A stretch of 19,434 nt of DNA from JAAZFE01 sp034005635 (GTDB taxonomy: Bacteria; Verrucomicrobiota; Kiritimatiellia; CAIQIC01; Lenti-01), in assembly GCA_034005635.1 (NCBI GenBank), contig JAVEUJ010000035.1, positions 1-19,434 of the forward strand, given 5' to 3'. Below are positions 1-7,902 of the stretch, piece after piece (the first letter of the stretch is position 1; the number at the start of each line of letters is the position of its first letter). A model generated the notes under the pieces. The model saw nothing but the letters and a program-made list of their open reading frames with translations. It did not search any database and was not told the DNA's origin. The position numbers and the translations under genes were made by a program.

Positions 1-13
1 CTGGAAGATGCGC

Positions 14-34
14 GGACCGGGAGGTCCACGCTAC
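14..34 (-). repeat. REP-like hairpin with GTAG foot
   Basis: On the minus strand a GTAG tetranucleotide is followed by CGT and a perfect 5-bp stem (GGACC / GGTCC) with a TCCC loop. A GTAG foot 5' of a small hairpin is the classic layout of REP elements mobilised by RAYT (TnpA-REP) transposases. Six more elements of the same layout occur in this window with different stems, which supports reading this as a family member and not a chance palindrome. No RAYT gene is present here. Confidence 0.55.
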
Positions 35-46
35 GAGAGCCTCGTT

Positions 47-126
47 TTCCACAGTGTGGTCCCGCATGCGCGGGATCTTCCATAGCGTGGAAAAATCGCG
101 AAATAGTTTTCCATAGCGTGGAAAAC
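47..126. repeat. Palindrome cluster 1 (three TTCCA-N5-TGGAA units)
   Basis: Units start at 47 (TTCCACAGTGTGG, last two bases degenerate), 78 and 109 (both TTCCATAGCGTGGAA). Starts are exactly 31 bp apart, about three turns of B-DNA. The third unit extends to 8-bp arms (GTTTTCCA / TGGAAAAC, 106-126). A TGGAA at 2-6 may be the tail of a further unit lying mostly outside the window. The same 15-mer forms a larger array at 14242-14417. Function is unknown: it could be a protein operator array, a mobile palindrome or an RNA hairpin. Confidence 0.85.
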
Positions 127-418
127 TCATCGCCTGTTTTTCCCCGCTGTCCTTCATCATTTCTAATCCTGTAAAATACGGTTAAAAGTGAGTTATGGTG
201 ATGGCGGCATGAGAAACGAGTTAGAAAAACACGGTTTTGAGGGGTTGTAGTACGAATAATGCGAATTGTGATCCCGGAGGGGCAAGCTCTGTCTTGCCCG
301 CAGCTAACAAAGCCAATCTCATGTTTCCCGGCGAGTTTTCTGGATGGAAGATTGACAATCGGGACGGCATGGAGTCCAATCATATTTGAATCAACTGTGT
401 ACATACGAGGAGGTTTCC
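127..418. other. Intergenic region upstream of the coiled-coil gene
   Basis: About 290 bp without a convincing gene. It contains a hairpin with 7-bp arms (GGGCAAG / CTTGCCC, 280-299, loop CTCTGT) preceded by GGAGG, which may be a diverged REP-type element. There is no T-tract after it, so it does not look like an intrinsic terminator. A TTGACA box lies at 352-357 but no good -10 sits at the right distance (TCCAAT at 375-380 with 17-bp spacing is weak), so the promoter call is tentative. A strong Shine-Dalgarno AGGAGG at 408-413 serves the gene starting at 419. Confidence 0.4.
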
Positions 419-1552
419 ATGGCAGCCAAAGGCAAGGTCGATATTGTTGGGATCGTGGCGTGGGGCGTGGCTGGGCTATGCGCGATTGTGGCGGTGGTCC
501 TCGGGATATGGGGCAGCCAGCAGGCTGGTCGGGCGGATGGTTTGCGCAAGGCCGTGGTAGAAGTGGCCACGACGGTGGGAATCAAGGATGTCGTCCTTCC
601 CACTCAGGTTGTGAAAGCGGTCGAAGGTGAAGCGGCGGCAGAAGAAGCGGCCCCCGGCGAAACGCCGGCGGTGCCAGACGCCATTGAATTGACACCTGCT
701 CTGCTAAAAGACCCCGCAGTGCTGGCGCAGGTGGTGGAGCAGGCGACGTCTAGCATTCAAGCCACCCAGCAGGATCTGGTCTCTACTCAGGACGCTTTAA
801 CTTCCGCCCAGGCCCAGGCCTCTTCAGCCCAAAACCAGGTGACAACCCTGTCGCAACAGGCCAACGAGCAATCCGCCCAGACCGAATCCTTGTCCAAGGA
901 GTTGGCCGTGGCGGCCGAAACACTGGCCAAGGCCCAAGCTGACTTGGCCCAGACGGCGGAGGAGGCCAAGACGGCCGCCGAAGCGGCGGAAAAACAGGCC
1001 GCGCGTTTGGAGAAAACCGTTGCGCGTCTCAAGGCTGAGAAGGCCGAGCAAGTGGCACAGTTGCAGGCCGAAATCGAAGCGTTAAAGAATCCGCCCTTGG
1101 AAGGGATGGGCGAAGATGCCACGGGAGAATTGGAAGCCATGTATGGTGATGACGGAGGGGCAGAAGATGTCGTCGAGCCCGAACCTATGGTGGAAGAAGG
1201 CCGCGTTATCGGGGCCTCAGAGATGTTTTCCTTCATTCGCTATGGCGAGGACCAATCGTTGTATTTCCGTTTATGGGATGGGCAGACCCTGACCTATGAG
1301 AACGTGCCCCCCGATGTGGCTGATCGACTGGTGCAGGCGGTGGACCGGTTGGATGTGACCTATCGGTTTCAAGTGCAGGGGCAATTCAAAAGCGTGCCGC
1401 CGGACAGCATCGTCATCCGCAAATTTTGGAAGTGGCAGCGCCGCCACAAGGCGCGCGGTGATGTACGCTACGCCGAGCCCGACGCCCCCGTCGTGGAGGA
1501 AGCGGTTGCTGCGGAGGAAGCAGTTGCCGCGGAGGAAGCGGTAGTCGAATAG
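419..1552 (+). CDS. Membrane-anchored coiled-coil protein with KTSC-like C-terminal domain
   Basis: 377 aa. The ATG at 419 is chosen because AGGAGG lies 5 nt upstream; an in-frame upstream TTG at 386 lacks this. Residues about 10-31 form one hydrophobic segment, so the N-terminus is probably membrane-inserted. Residues about 70-110 are Ala/Glu/Pro-rich, and about 110-224 are a long Ala/Gln/Glu/Lys-rich coiled coil. Residues about 264-322 (RYGEDQSLYFRLWDG, then TYENVPPDVADRLVQA) resemble the small KTSC domain known from some lysyl-tRNA synthetase C-termini and stand-alone proteins; this match is from memory of the family pattern. The tail is a threefold EEAVAA repeat. The next gene begins 64 bp downstream on the same strand. 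Its role is unknown; a scaffold or envelope-stress function is possible but not shown by the sequence. Confidence 0.8.
   Translation: MAAKGKVDIVGIVAWGVAGLCAIVAVVLGIWGSQQAGRADGLRKAVVEVATTVGIKDVVLPTQVVKAVEGEAAAEEAAPGETPAVPDAIELTPALLKDPAVLAQVVEQATSSIQATQQDLVSTQDALTSAQAQASSAQNQVTTLSQQANEQSAQTESLSKELAVAAETLAKAQADLAQTAEEAKTAAEAAEKQAARLEKTVARLKAEKAEQVAQLQAEIEALKNPPLEGMGEDATGELEAMYGDDGGAEDVVEPEPMVEEGRVIGASEMFSFIRYGEDQSLYFRLWDGQTLTYENVPPDVADRLVQAVDRLDVTYRFQVQGQFKSVPPDSIVIRKFWKWQRRHKARGDVRYAEPDAPVVEEAVAAEEAVAAEEAVVE
1496..1549 (+). repeat. 18-bp in-frame tandem repeat (three copies)
   Basis: Three copies of an 18-bp unit beginning GAGGAAGCG lie at 1496, 1514 and 1532, each encoding EEAVAA or EEAVVE. 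The copies differ at third positions. The repeat ends at the stop codon of the coiled-coil gene and gives the protein an acidic, low-complexity tail. Confidence 0.8.
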
Positions 1553-1616
1553 CCGCCAGCCTTACGCTCGCCCACCCGAACGAAGGGTCGACTGAGCCCA
1601 AAGGGATGACACCATC

Positions 1617-2537
1617 TTGATCAATTATCAGGGGCCAAGCCAACCGGCTGATGGATCAAAGCCCATTGATATGGACGCAGTGTTCCGCTTGATGCAGGAC
1701 GCCAGTCGCTTTCACAACTCGAAGCCAGATCCCGAAATGGGTGGACTGTCACCCGAACAGGTCATGCGCCTGTACGTGACCCCTTGGGGGATTCCGGGAG
1801 CGCCCCTGCAACTCAACGCGAACATGACGCTGAGCGAGTGCGAGCGCAGTACCTTCTTCCGGAATATGCGGACGTTTCTATGTGCGGTGCGCGATGCGGG
1901 CAAGGTAAAGGTGACCTCCAGCAGGAGCCTGAATCGGCAGTTTGTTGCAGATATGATGAGCGTCCTGCTTGCGGAAGAGCATCAGGCCCTCATCCGCCAA
2001 ATGCGGAAGAACATTAACGAAGAACATGTTCCCGGGTTGAACCTTATTCGTGGGGTGGCGGAAATTGCTGGCCTGATCCGATTGTCGAAGGGGGCCTTCT
2101 CCGTGCCCAAGACCAAGTGGCCCCTGTTGGCGCCAGACCGGGCGGGCGAATTGTTCCGGAATCTTTTCGTGACGTTCTTTGTCAACTTGGACTTGGCGTA
2201 TATCTCCGGGGCAGAGCTAAAAGCGGCATCACTGCAGGCCTATTTAAGCTACACGCTCTATCGGTTGGGGGTGGTGGCCAACGACTGGCATGCCATCGAT
2301 ACCCTGCCAATCAAAATTTTGTTGCCGCAGGTCAAACTCGAGGTCGAGTCTGAGCTTATGAAGTCGCGCTACTGGACCATGGAGGAGTTGCTGGTCAATC
2401 GCATTCTGACTCCGCTGATAAACTGGGGGTTGCTGGAAGGTCGCAAAGAGAAAGTGGAGAACCACTACTTTCCGTCGCTTGTAGCTGTTCGAGTGACTCC
2501 GCTCTATCGCGACTTTCTACATGTTAGATTTGAGTAG
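1617..2537 (+). CDS. Hypothetical protein, 306 aa
   Basis: I place the start at TTG 1617, with AAAGGGA at 1600-1606 about 10 nt upstream. The first in-frame ATG (residue 19, position 1671) has no visible ribosome site. There is no signal peptide or clear membrane span, so it is probably cytoplasmic. Notable parts are LSPEQVMRLYVTPW at about residue 44, a central helical part with GVAEIAGLIRLSKGAF, and a C-terminal stretch with ELLVNRILTPLINWGLLEG that looks like a winged-helix-type segment. The LSPEQ...RLY plus AELAGLIRK-like pattern recalls uncharacterised proteins often seen near or fused to pRiA4b ORF-3-type and SEC-C domains, but I hold that resemblance loosely. It is followed by a 115-bp gap before the DUF1844 gene. 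I do not assign a function. Confidence 0.75.
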   Translation: MINYQGPSQPADGSKPIDMDAVFRLMQDASRFHNSKPDPEMGGLSPEQVMRLYVTPWGIPGAPLQLNANMTLSECERSTFFRNMRTFLCAVRDAGKVKVTSSRSLNRQFVADMMSVLLAEEHQALIRQMRKNINEEHVPGLNLIRGVAEIAGLIRLSKGAFSVPKTKWPLLAPDRAGELFRNLFVTFFVNLDLAYISGAELKAASLQAYLSYTLYRLGVVANDWHAIDTLPIKILLPQVKLEVESELMKSRYWTMEELLVNRILTPLINWGLLEGRKEKVENHYFPSLVAVRVTPLYRDFLHVRFE

Positions 2538-2652
2538 GTCTGACGTGGTTGGGCCTGCAACGCGGAGTGTGGGGCACCCGAAATCTGACGAAGCGCTTGA
2601 ATCCGGGGGAGGGGATACGGTACAAGTCTGGGGCTACATAAAGGAAGGCAAC

Positions 2653-2991
2653 ATGAGCACAGAACCAACGAACGACGATTTATTTCAGGGCCTGGTGATT
2701 TCGCTGGCGGCAGCCACGATGCAGCATCTGGGCAAAACGCTGAATCCCATGACTAACAAGGCCGAAAAGAACTTGGGCGCAGCCCAGTCGACCATCGACA
2801 TGCTGGACATGCTGGCCGTCAAGACCCAGGGCAACCTGAGCGAGAAGGAAGGCAAGCTGCTCAAAAGTATCTTGGCCGAATTGAAATTGAATTATGTCGA
2901 AACCATGAACGAGAAGCCGACGGAAAGCGCTTCCAAGGTCGAGGAGTCGACCGCCACCCCACCCGAGCCGACGACCGACCAGGGCGACTGA
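2653..2991 (+). CDS. DUF1844 family protein
   Basis: 112 aa. The ATG at 2653 is preceded by AAGGAAGG (2641-2648); an in-frame ATG at 2521 would give a 44-residue leader overlapping the previous gene and is rejected. Residues about 9-85 match the DUF1844 pattern: a Phe/Leu-rich first helix (LFQGLVISLAAATMQHLG), NPMTNKAEKNL, IDMLDMLAVKTQGNLSE and a final ILAELKLNYVE. The family is common in PVC and deltaproteobacterial-type genomes and has no established biochemical function. The C-terminal 25 residues are Pro/Thr/Glu-rich and likely disordered. The stop lies 3 bp before the next ATG, so translation is probably coupled with the downstream membrane protein. Confidence 0.85.
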   Translation: MSTEPTNDDLFQGLVISLAAATMQHLGKTLNPMTNKAEKNLGAAQSTIDMLDMLAVKTQGNLSEKEGKLLKSILAELKLNYVETMNEKPTESASKVEESTATPPEPTTDQGD

Positions 2992-2994
2992 TTT

Positions 2995-4644
2995 ATGCCG
3001 ACGCGTTTCCTGCGTCCGAAACGGCTGCTGACGCTGGGGGTGTTGGCGGGTGCCATCGCGCTCAGCGTCTGGTGGCTGGGATATATTCCCTATAAACCCT
3101 TGGCGATCTACCGCCCGGTGCCAGCGGCGGCAACCTTTGTGGGGCGTCATTTGGCCCTGCCGGCGCGGTGGGGCGACTTGCTGGCAAATCCGCTGGCCTT
3201 GGCGCTGATGCGTACGGCGGGGGTGGACGCCGAGAGTGCGCAGGCACTGACGGCCGACGAAGCATCGCAGGAATGGTTTAACAAACTGGCTGGGCGCGAA
3301 GGGGTGCTGGCCTATCTGCCGGGTCGGTTCAATGCGCCGCCGGCCTGGATGGCGGTGAGCCATCTGGGTGGCGATAGCCAGAAGTTACGCTGGCAACTAT
3401 CCCTGTTTAAGGTGCCCGGATTCACGCGGCTGACCCAATTCCCCGGGCGTGCGGTCTGGCTGGTGGCCACGCCGGACTTAGACCCGCGCCAGAAACTGGT
3501 GATTGCCTTTGGCGAGGGTGTGCTGATGGCGTGCCTGTCGGAAAACCCGTATGCGATTGCAGAGGTGCTAGGGGCGTATGATGGCACTGTACGGCGCCTG
3601 ATGGAGGCGGAGTTATCGTTTAAGCATTTCACGGAATCCGATGACCGATCCATTCCAGACCGATTATGGTTGCGTGATGATAGCGCCTGGGCCGCAGAGG
3701 GTGCGCCGGGCATTCTAGTGGATATCCCACTGCTGCTGAGTAATGCAATTTCGCTACGGGCATCCACCGCGGGCCTAGAGCAGGTCCCGGAGTTTCAGGG
3801 TGGGGCGAGGGATGTTGCCGATCTGGCGCGGTGGCTGGGGGCGGCCCCCTGTGCCGTGGCGCAAATCCAGCGATCGGTGCTGGAAGCGCTGACGGGCGAA
3901 CCGGGACTTTCGCGCGATGTCCAATTTGCCATGCAAATGCTGTTGGATGTGGCCGGCGACACGGTCTTGGCGGTTTTCATGGACGGTGAATTGGGCGGCA
4001 GGCTGGCGTGGGGCGCAATGCGCACATTGGGGCTTTCCGGCCTGCGAGTGCCAACCGTGCTGCTGGCCACGCCGGTAGCAACGCCTTCCGCCGCGGCTGA
4101 GAAAATTCAGCAGCTTCTGGATATTAGCAATGCGCGTTATCGGGGGGCCTTCATGTTGCGCCCAGTGGGCGTGGATTCCACCACCATCCAGGTACTGGAA
4201 AGCGCCGGAGGCAACGAGTGGGTGGATGATTTGGCACCCTCGGACCGCCCGGCGTATGCCGTGGTAGAGGGATGGCTGCTGGTCAGCAGCAATCGCGAGG
4301 CATTGCAAAAACTCCTGCGCGGGCGCGCGGCCACCACTGGTTCTTCGGCTTGGACGGCAGCCGGGGGAACGGCGGCGGCAGTAGCAGGCTGGCTGGACTT
4401 AGCGCGCAGCGGCAAACTGGCGCGAGATGCCATCGCCACCTGGACCATGGCTCAGGTCTTTATGGGCGGCGGCAGTTCCCAGGCCGCCCGGGAGCATTTG
4501 AATGAGGCCAAGGTCTGGGTGGATGCGTTTGTGCCCTTCGGCGATGCCCACTGGTCGCTGAATCGTCACGCCGGTCAAACCACCCTGACCGTGGATTTGG
4601 GATTGTCCGGGGCAGTCAATCCGGTTAGGATTCCCGCACCATGA
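2995..4644 (+). CDS. Membrane-anchored hypothetical protein, DUF3352-like
   Basis: 549 aa, starting 3 bp after the DUF1844 stop; the only plausible ribosome site (AGGGCG) lies inside that gene. Residues about 11-28 are a hydrophobic signal anchor after a basic N-terminus (RFLRPKR), so the bulk should be periplasmic. The body contains repeated segments of the type LVIAFGEGVLMACLSENPYAI and YAVVEGWLLVSSNREALQKLL. These resemble the repeating units of DUF3352-type proteins found in Planctomycetes, Verrucomicrobia and cyanobacteria, in which a beta-strand 'yavvdgwlvvs' is followed by a helix. No catalytic motif is visible. It overlaps the GT2 gene by ATGA (4641-4644), placing it in one operon with lipid-linked sugar genes, so a cell-envelope role is a reasonable inference only. 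Confidence 0.75.
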   Translation: MPTRFLRPKRLLTLGVLAGAIALSVWWLGYIPYKPLAIYRPVPAAATFVGRHLALPARWGDLLANPLALALMRTAGVDAESAQALTADEASQEWFNKLAGREGVLAYLPGRFNAPPAWMAVSHLGGDSQKLRWQLSLFKVPGFTRLTQFPGRAVWLVATPDLDPRQKLVIAFGEGVLMACLSENPYAIAEVLGAYDGTVRRLMEAELSFKHFTESDDRSIPDRLWLRDDSAWAAEGAPGILVDIPLLLSNAISLRASTAGLEQVPEFQGGARDVADLARWLGAAPCAVAQIQRSVLEALTGEPGLSRDVQFAMQMLLDVAGDTVLAVFMDGELGGRLAWGAMRTLGLSGLRVPTVLLATPVATPSAAAEKIQQLLDISNARYRGAFMLRPVGVDSTTIQVLESAGGNEWVDDLAPSDRPAYAVVEGWLLVSSNREALQKLLRGRAATTGSSAWTAAGGTAAAVAGWLDLARSGKLARDAIATWTMAQVFMGGGSSQAAREHLNEAKVWVDAFVPFGDAHWSLNRHAGQTTLTVDLGLSGAVNPVRIPAP

Positions 4645-5411
4645 GCGACACGCTGGTTATTATTCCGACGTATAACGAAAAGGAGAACGCGGCCGCGATA
4701 TCCTTGGCGGTGTTAAAGGCCTGCCCGGAGGCTAGTGTTCTGTTTGTGGACGATAATTCGCCGGATGGCACCGGGAAGCTGGCGGATCGCCTGGCGGCGG
4801 AGAATCCGCGGATTCATGTGCTGCACCGCGATAAGAAGCAAGGCCTGGGGCGAGCCTACCTGGCGGGATTTCGCTGGGCACTCGAACGCCCGAACTTCCA
4901 GTTTATCATGGAGATGGACGCTGATTTCTCCCATGATCCCAAGGCGGTGCCCCAATTGCGGGCGGCGGCGCAATCGGCGGACGTGGTACTGGGATCACGC
5001 TATATCGGGGGCCTGCGCGTCATCAACTGGCCGTTGAAGCGTCTAATCCTGAGCACGGGTGCCGCCCTCTATGTGCGGACTATCACGGGGATGCCCTTTA
5101 CCGATCCGACGGGCGGGTTCAAGTGTTTCCGCCGCGAGGTGCTGGCAACGATCAAACTGGATGACATTCATTCCAACGGCTATTCGTTCCAGATCGAGAT
5201 GACCCACACCGCCTGGCATCTGGGATTCAAAATTGTGGAATCGCCGATCGTGTTCGAGGAACGCCGCGAAGGCCAGTCGAAGATGAGCGGGGGCATCGTC
5301 AACGAAGCGCTGTGGATGGTGTGGCAGCTCTTGGCGCGCTGCGGGTGGCGTCGTCGTCCCCGCACCGTCCATCCGCAGAGTGTTGCCGCGCACCCCGGCG
5401 AGGCGATATGA
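4641..5411 (+). CDS. Polyprenol-phosphate mannosyltransferase-type GT2 glycosyltransferase
   Basis: 256 aa. It begins with the GT2 signature VIIPTYNEKEN (residues 6-16), followed by VDDNSPDGT (36-44, nucleotide binding), the metal-binding DADFSHDP (93-100), GSRYIGG (118-124), and DPTGGFKCFRR (155-165), then QIEM (184-187). These are the conserved blocks of the soluble dolichol-phosphate mannose synthase (DPM1/Ppm1) subgroup, which transfers mannose from GDP-mannose to polyprenyl phosphate at the cytoplasmic face of the membrane. There is no C-terminal transmembrane pair, so it belongs to the short class. It overlaps both the upstream membrane protein gene and the downstream UbiA gene by 4 bp, implying coupled translation. 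Sugar specificity cannot be read from sequence; other polyprenyl-phosphate hexoses are possible. Confidence 0.9.
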   Translation: MSDTLVIIPTYNEKENAAAISLAVLKACPEASVLFVDDNSPDGTGKLADRLAAENPRIHVLHRDKKQGLGRAYLAGFRWALERPNFQFIMEMDADFSHDPKAVPQLRAAAQSADVVLGSRYIGGLRVINWPLKRLILSTGAALYVRTITGMPFTDPTGGFKCFRREVLATIKLDDIHSNGYSFQIEMTHTAWHLGFKIVESPIVFEERREGQSKMSGGIVNEALWMVWQLLARCGWRRRPRTVHPQSVAAHPGEAI

Positions 5412-6292
5412 TTCCCGTGCTGACGTGGCTGCGCTTGCTACGGGTCAAGCACTGGACCAAGAATGCCGTGGTGTTTGCGGCGTTTATGTTCGCCTTGGGT
5501 GACCGTAATCAAAATTTGTCGGTCTGGGAATTGTGGAAGGTCTGCTTGGCGGCGTTGGCCTTTTCGCTGGTCTCCAGTGCGGTCTATATTTTCAACGATC
5601 TGCGCGATGCGCCCCAGGATCGGCTGCATCCCATCAAAAAGCACCGGCCGATTGCGTCAGGAGCGGTGAGCCGCGGCCCAGCCTTGGGGATGGCGGCCAT
5701 CCTGCAGGTGGTGGGATTGGGCGGAGCGTGGCGGCTGGGAACCAATCTACTGGCGGTTGTTGGCGGCTACCTGGCGTTGCAGATCCTCTATACGCTGTGG
5801 CTGAAGCGAATCGCGCTGGTGGATGTGATTGTAATTTCGCTGGGGTTCGTGCTGCGCGCACTGGCGGGGGCAGTGGCGATTGATGTGGTCATCAGTCCCT
5901 GGCTACTGGTGTGCGCGATGATGCTGGCCTTGTTTTTGGGGCTGTGCAAGCGCCGCCATGAAAAGGTGAATCTGGCGGGGCAGGGGACGCGCGCTGTGCT
6001 GAATGCCTACGACGAACGACTGCTGGATCTGTTGATTGCAGTGACGGCCGCCACGGCTCTGGTCTGCTATTCGATCTATACGCTGTGGCCTGAAACGGTG
6101 GATAAGTTCGGTACCCCGTGGCTGGGTGCGACGATCCCGTTTGTTGTTTTTGGCCTTTTCCGCTACATGGATCTGGTCTATCGCCAGGACAAGGGTGACC
6201 GCCCGGAACAAATCCTGCTGACCGACGGCCCGCTCATGGCCGACGTGGCGCTCTATGGCGCGGTGGTGCTGGGAATCCTCCTGCTGAAGTAA
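5408..6292 (+). CDS. UbiA-family polyprenyl-phosphate phosphoribosyltransferase (DPPR synthase-like)
   Basis: 294 aa, start ATG at 5408 overlapping the GT2 stop by ATGA; longer in-frame starts upstream lie inside the GT2 gene. The protein is a polytopic membrane enzyme of about eight to nine helices. The first Asp-rich motif NDLRDAPQDRLHP (63-75) followed by KKHRPIASG (77-85) is the variant typical of decaprenyl-phosphate phosphoribosyltransferase (Rv3806c type), which condenses PRPP with a polyprenyl phosphate, rather than of quinone or heme UbiA enzymes. The opening RLLRVKHWTKNAVVFA also fits that subgroup. The second motif region contains YDERLLDLL (201-209). Next to a polyprenyl-phosphate mannosyltransferase gene this suggests synthesis of lipid-linked pentose donors for envelope glycans. 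No DprE1/DprE2-type epimerase is in the window. Confidence 0.85.
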   Translation: MIPVLTWLRLLRVKHWTKNAVVFAAFMFALGDRNQNLSVWELWKVCLAALAFSLVSSAVYIFNDLRDAPQDRLHPIKKHRPIASGAVSRGPALGMAAILQVVGLGGAWRLGTNLLAVVGGYLALQILYTLWLKRIALVDVIVISLGFVLRALAGAVAIDVVISPWLLVCAMMLALFLGLCKRRHEKVNLAGQGTRAVLNAYDERLLDLLIAVTAATALVCYSIYTLWPETVDKFGTPWLGATIPFVVFGLFRYMDLVYRQDKGDRPEQILLTDGPLMADVALYGAVVLGILLLK

Positions 6293-6321
6293 ACCGTTTC
6301 TTACGCCGGCGCCCTTTGAGA

Positions 6322-6351
6322 TTGACGGACAGGCCCGTGCTGCGCGACAAT
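6322..6351 (+). promoter_or_regulatory. Possible sigma-70-type promoter for the PLP enzyme/ygeY operon
   Basis: TTGACG at 6322-6327 is followed after 18 bp by GACAAT at 6346-6351. It lies in the 104-bp gap after the UbiA gene and about 45 bp upstream of the chosen GTG start. It has 5/6 and 4/6 matches to consensus boxes. No terminator is seen between the UbiA stop and this site, so some read-through from the upstream operon is possible. Confidence 0.35.
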
Positions 6352-6381
6352 AATCTTGTTTATGTACCCCTGTCTATTACC

Positions 6382-6399
6382 AAGGAGTTATTACGCGTG
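6382..6399 (+). promoter_or_regulatory. Ribosome binding site deciding a GTG start
   Basis: AAGGAG at 6382-6387 lies 9 nt before GTG at 6397. The frame is open back to a TTG at 6316, but that codon lacks a ribosome site and the 27 extra residues would overlap the putative promoter. The GTG is therefore preferred. Confidence 0.8.
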
Positions 6400-7875
6400 A
6401 AAATCATTTCGTCGATCAATAAGGAGGTCCTCGCCCGGACCGTTCAACGGGCGAAAGAGCGCAATGTCATTCTGCCGACTTTTGCCCAGCAGAAGGACCC
6501 CCGGAAGATCCCCGCCAAGATTCAGGAGAAACTCAAGACGTTGGACCTGTTGGACATTGATCCGCTGAACTTGTTCCGGATCACCTGGAAAAACGATCCT
6601 GAAACCGGCGGGTTTGGCGAAGGCAACTGGGTCGAGTTTCCCAAGGAGATTACGGGCGTCGATGCCCGCATCGTGGGGTTGGCCGGGCGCTATTTCCCGA
6701 CTGGCTCGCATAAGGTTGGTGCCGCCTATAGCTGCTTGGTTCCCCGTTTGGTCAGCGGTAACTTCGATCCCACCACGCAGAAAGCGGTGTGGCCTTCGAC
6801 CGGCAACTACTGCCGCGGCGGCGCGTTCGATTGCGCCCTGCTGGCCTGCCCGGCCATCGCGATCCTCCCCGAGGGTATGAGCCAGGAGCGCTTTAGCTGG
6901 CTGCGGGAAATCAACACCGATGAAATCATCGCGACGGCCGGCACCGAGTCCAACGTCAAGGAAATCTACGACATGTGCTGGACGTTGCGCAAAGAACGCG
7001 GCGACAAAATTGCCATCTTCAACCAGTTCGACGAGTTTCCCAATCCCATCTGGCACTATCAGATGACGGGCAGCATCATCGAGGAAATCTACCGCAACCA
7101 TTTCCAGACCGACCGCAGCCGCCTGAGCGGCTACGTCAGTGCGACGGGCTCGGCCGGGACGATTGCGGCGGGCGACTATTTGCGCACGATCCATCCGCAG
7201 ATCCGCGTGGTGGCCACCGAAGCTCAGCAGTGCCCGACTCTCTACCAGTTTGGGTTTGGCTCGCATCGCCTCGAAGGCATTGGCGACAAGCACATTCCCT
7301 GGATCCACAACGTTCGCAACACTAACGCGATCGCCGCCGTGGACGATGAACAGGTCATGCAGTTGCTGCGGCTGTTCAACGAACCTGCCGGCCAGGATTT
7401 CTTGCGCAAGCAGGGGGTCACAGAGGAAACCATTACCCAGCTCCCGATGGCCGGCATCTCGAGCATCTGCAACCTCGTCAGTGCCATCTGGACCGCGAAG
7501 TACTACGACATGGACGACCGCGATGTGATCTTCACCCCGCTGACCGACTCCATGGACCTCTACACATCGCGCCAGGCGGAAATGCTGGAGAACCACGGCC
7601 CCTACAATGCCGACCTCGCCGCCCGCCACTACAGCCGCTATCTGGAGGGCTGCCAGCCCACGACTTTCCGCGAGCTGAACTACTTCGATCAGAAATCGCT
7701 CCACAACTTCAAGTACTTCACTTGGGTTGAGCAGCAGGCCAAGGACAGCGAAGACCTGCGCCGCTTGTGGGACGAAGATTTCTGGACCGAAATGTTTGCT
7801 CAGGAGCAGGTTGATGAGTGGGATCAGCTCATCAACGAATTCAACGACGCTACGGGCTTGTTGAAAGCCCTGTGA
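6397..7875 (+). CDS. PLP-dependent enzyme, fold type II (YgeX/threonine-synthase-like, long form)
   Basis: 492 aa from GTG 6397. The fold-type II (tryptophan synthase beta) signature is clear: FPTGSHKVGAA places the PLP Schiff-base lysine at about K106, STGNYCRGG is the Asn loop contacting substrate carboxylate and cofactor, and SATGSAGTIAAGDYL is the glycine-rich phosphate loop. The protein is about 90 residues longer than diaminopropionate ammonia-lyase (YgeX, about 400 aa). It best fits the family usually labelled PLP-dependent protein subunit beta, known to sit next to YgeY hydrolases. It ends 27 bp before ygeY. A cytoplasmic lyase or synthase acting on an amino acid released or produced by YgeY is a likely role; the substrate is unknown. 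Alternatives such as a cysteine-synthase-like activity are less likely given the neighbour. Confidence 0.85.
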   Translation: MKIISSINKEVLARTVQRAKERNVILPTFAQQKDPRKIPAKIQEKLKTLDLLDIDPLNLFRITWKNDPETGGFGEGNWVEFPKEITGVDARIVGLAGRYFPTGSHKVGAAYSCLVPRLVSGNFDPTTQKAVWPSTGNYCRGGAFDCALLACPAIAILPEGMSQERFSWLREINTDEIIATAGTESNVKEIYDMCWTLRKERGDKIAIFNQFDEFPNPIWHYQMTGSIIEEIYRNHFQTDRSRLSGYVSATGSAGTIAAGDYLRTIHPQIRVVATEAQQCPTLYQFGFGSHRLEGIGDKHIPWIHNVRNTNAIAAVDDEQVMQLLRLFNEPAGQDFLRKQGVTEETITQLPMAGISSICNLVSAIWTAKYYDMDDRDVIFTPLTDSMDLYTSRQAEMLENHGPYNADLAARHYSRYLEGCQPTTFRELNYFDQKSLHNFKYFTWVEQQAKDSEDLRRLWDEDFWTEMFAQEQVDEWDQLINEFNDATGLLKAL

Positions 7876-7902
7876 TCACTTAACCAAGAAAGAGAAAAAC
7901 AT

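Noticed and set aside
6391..7704. Long open frame on the minus strand opposite the PLP enzyme
   Set aside because: The opposite strand encodes a complete, motif-bearing enzyme; this frame shows only compositional protein-like sequence.
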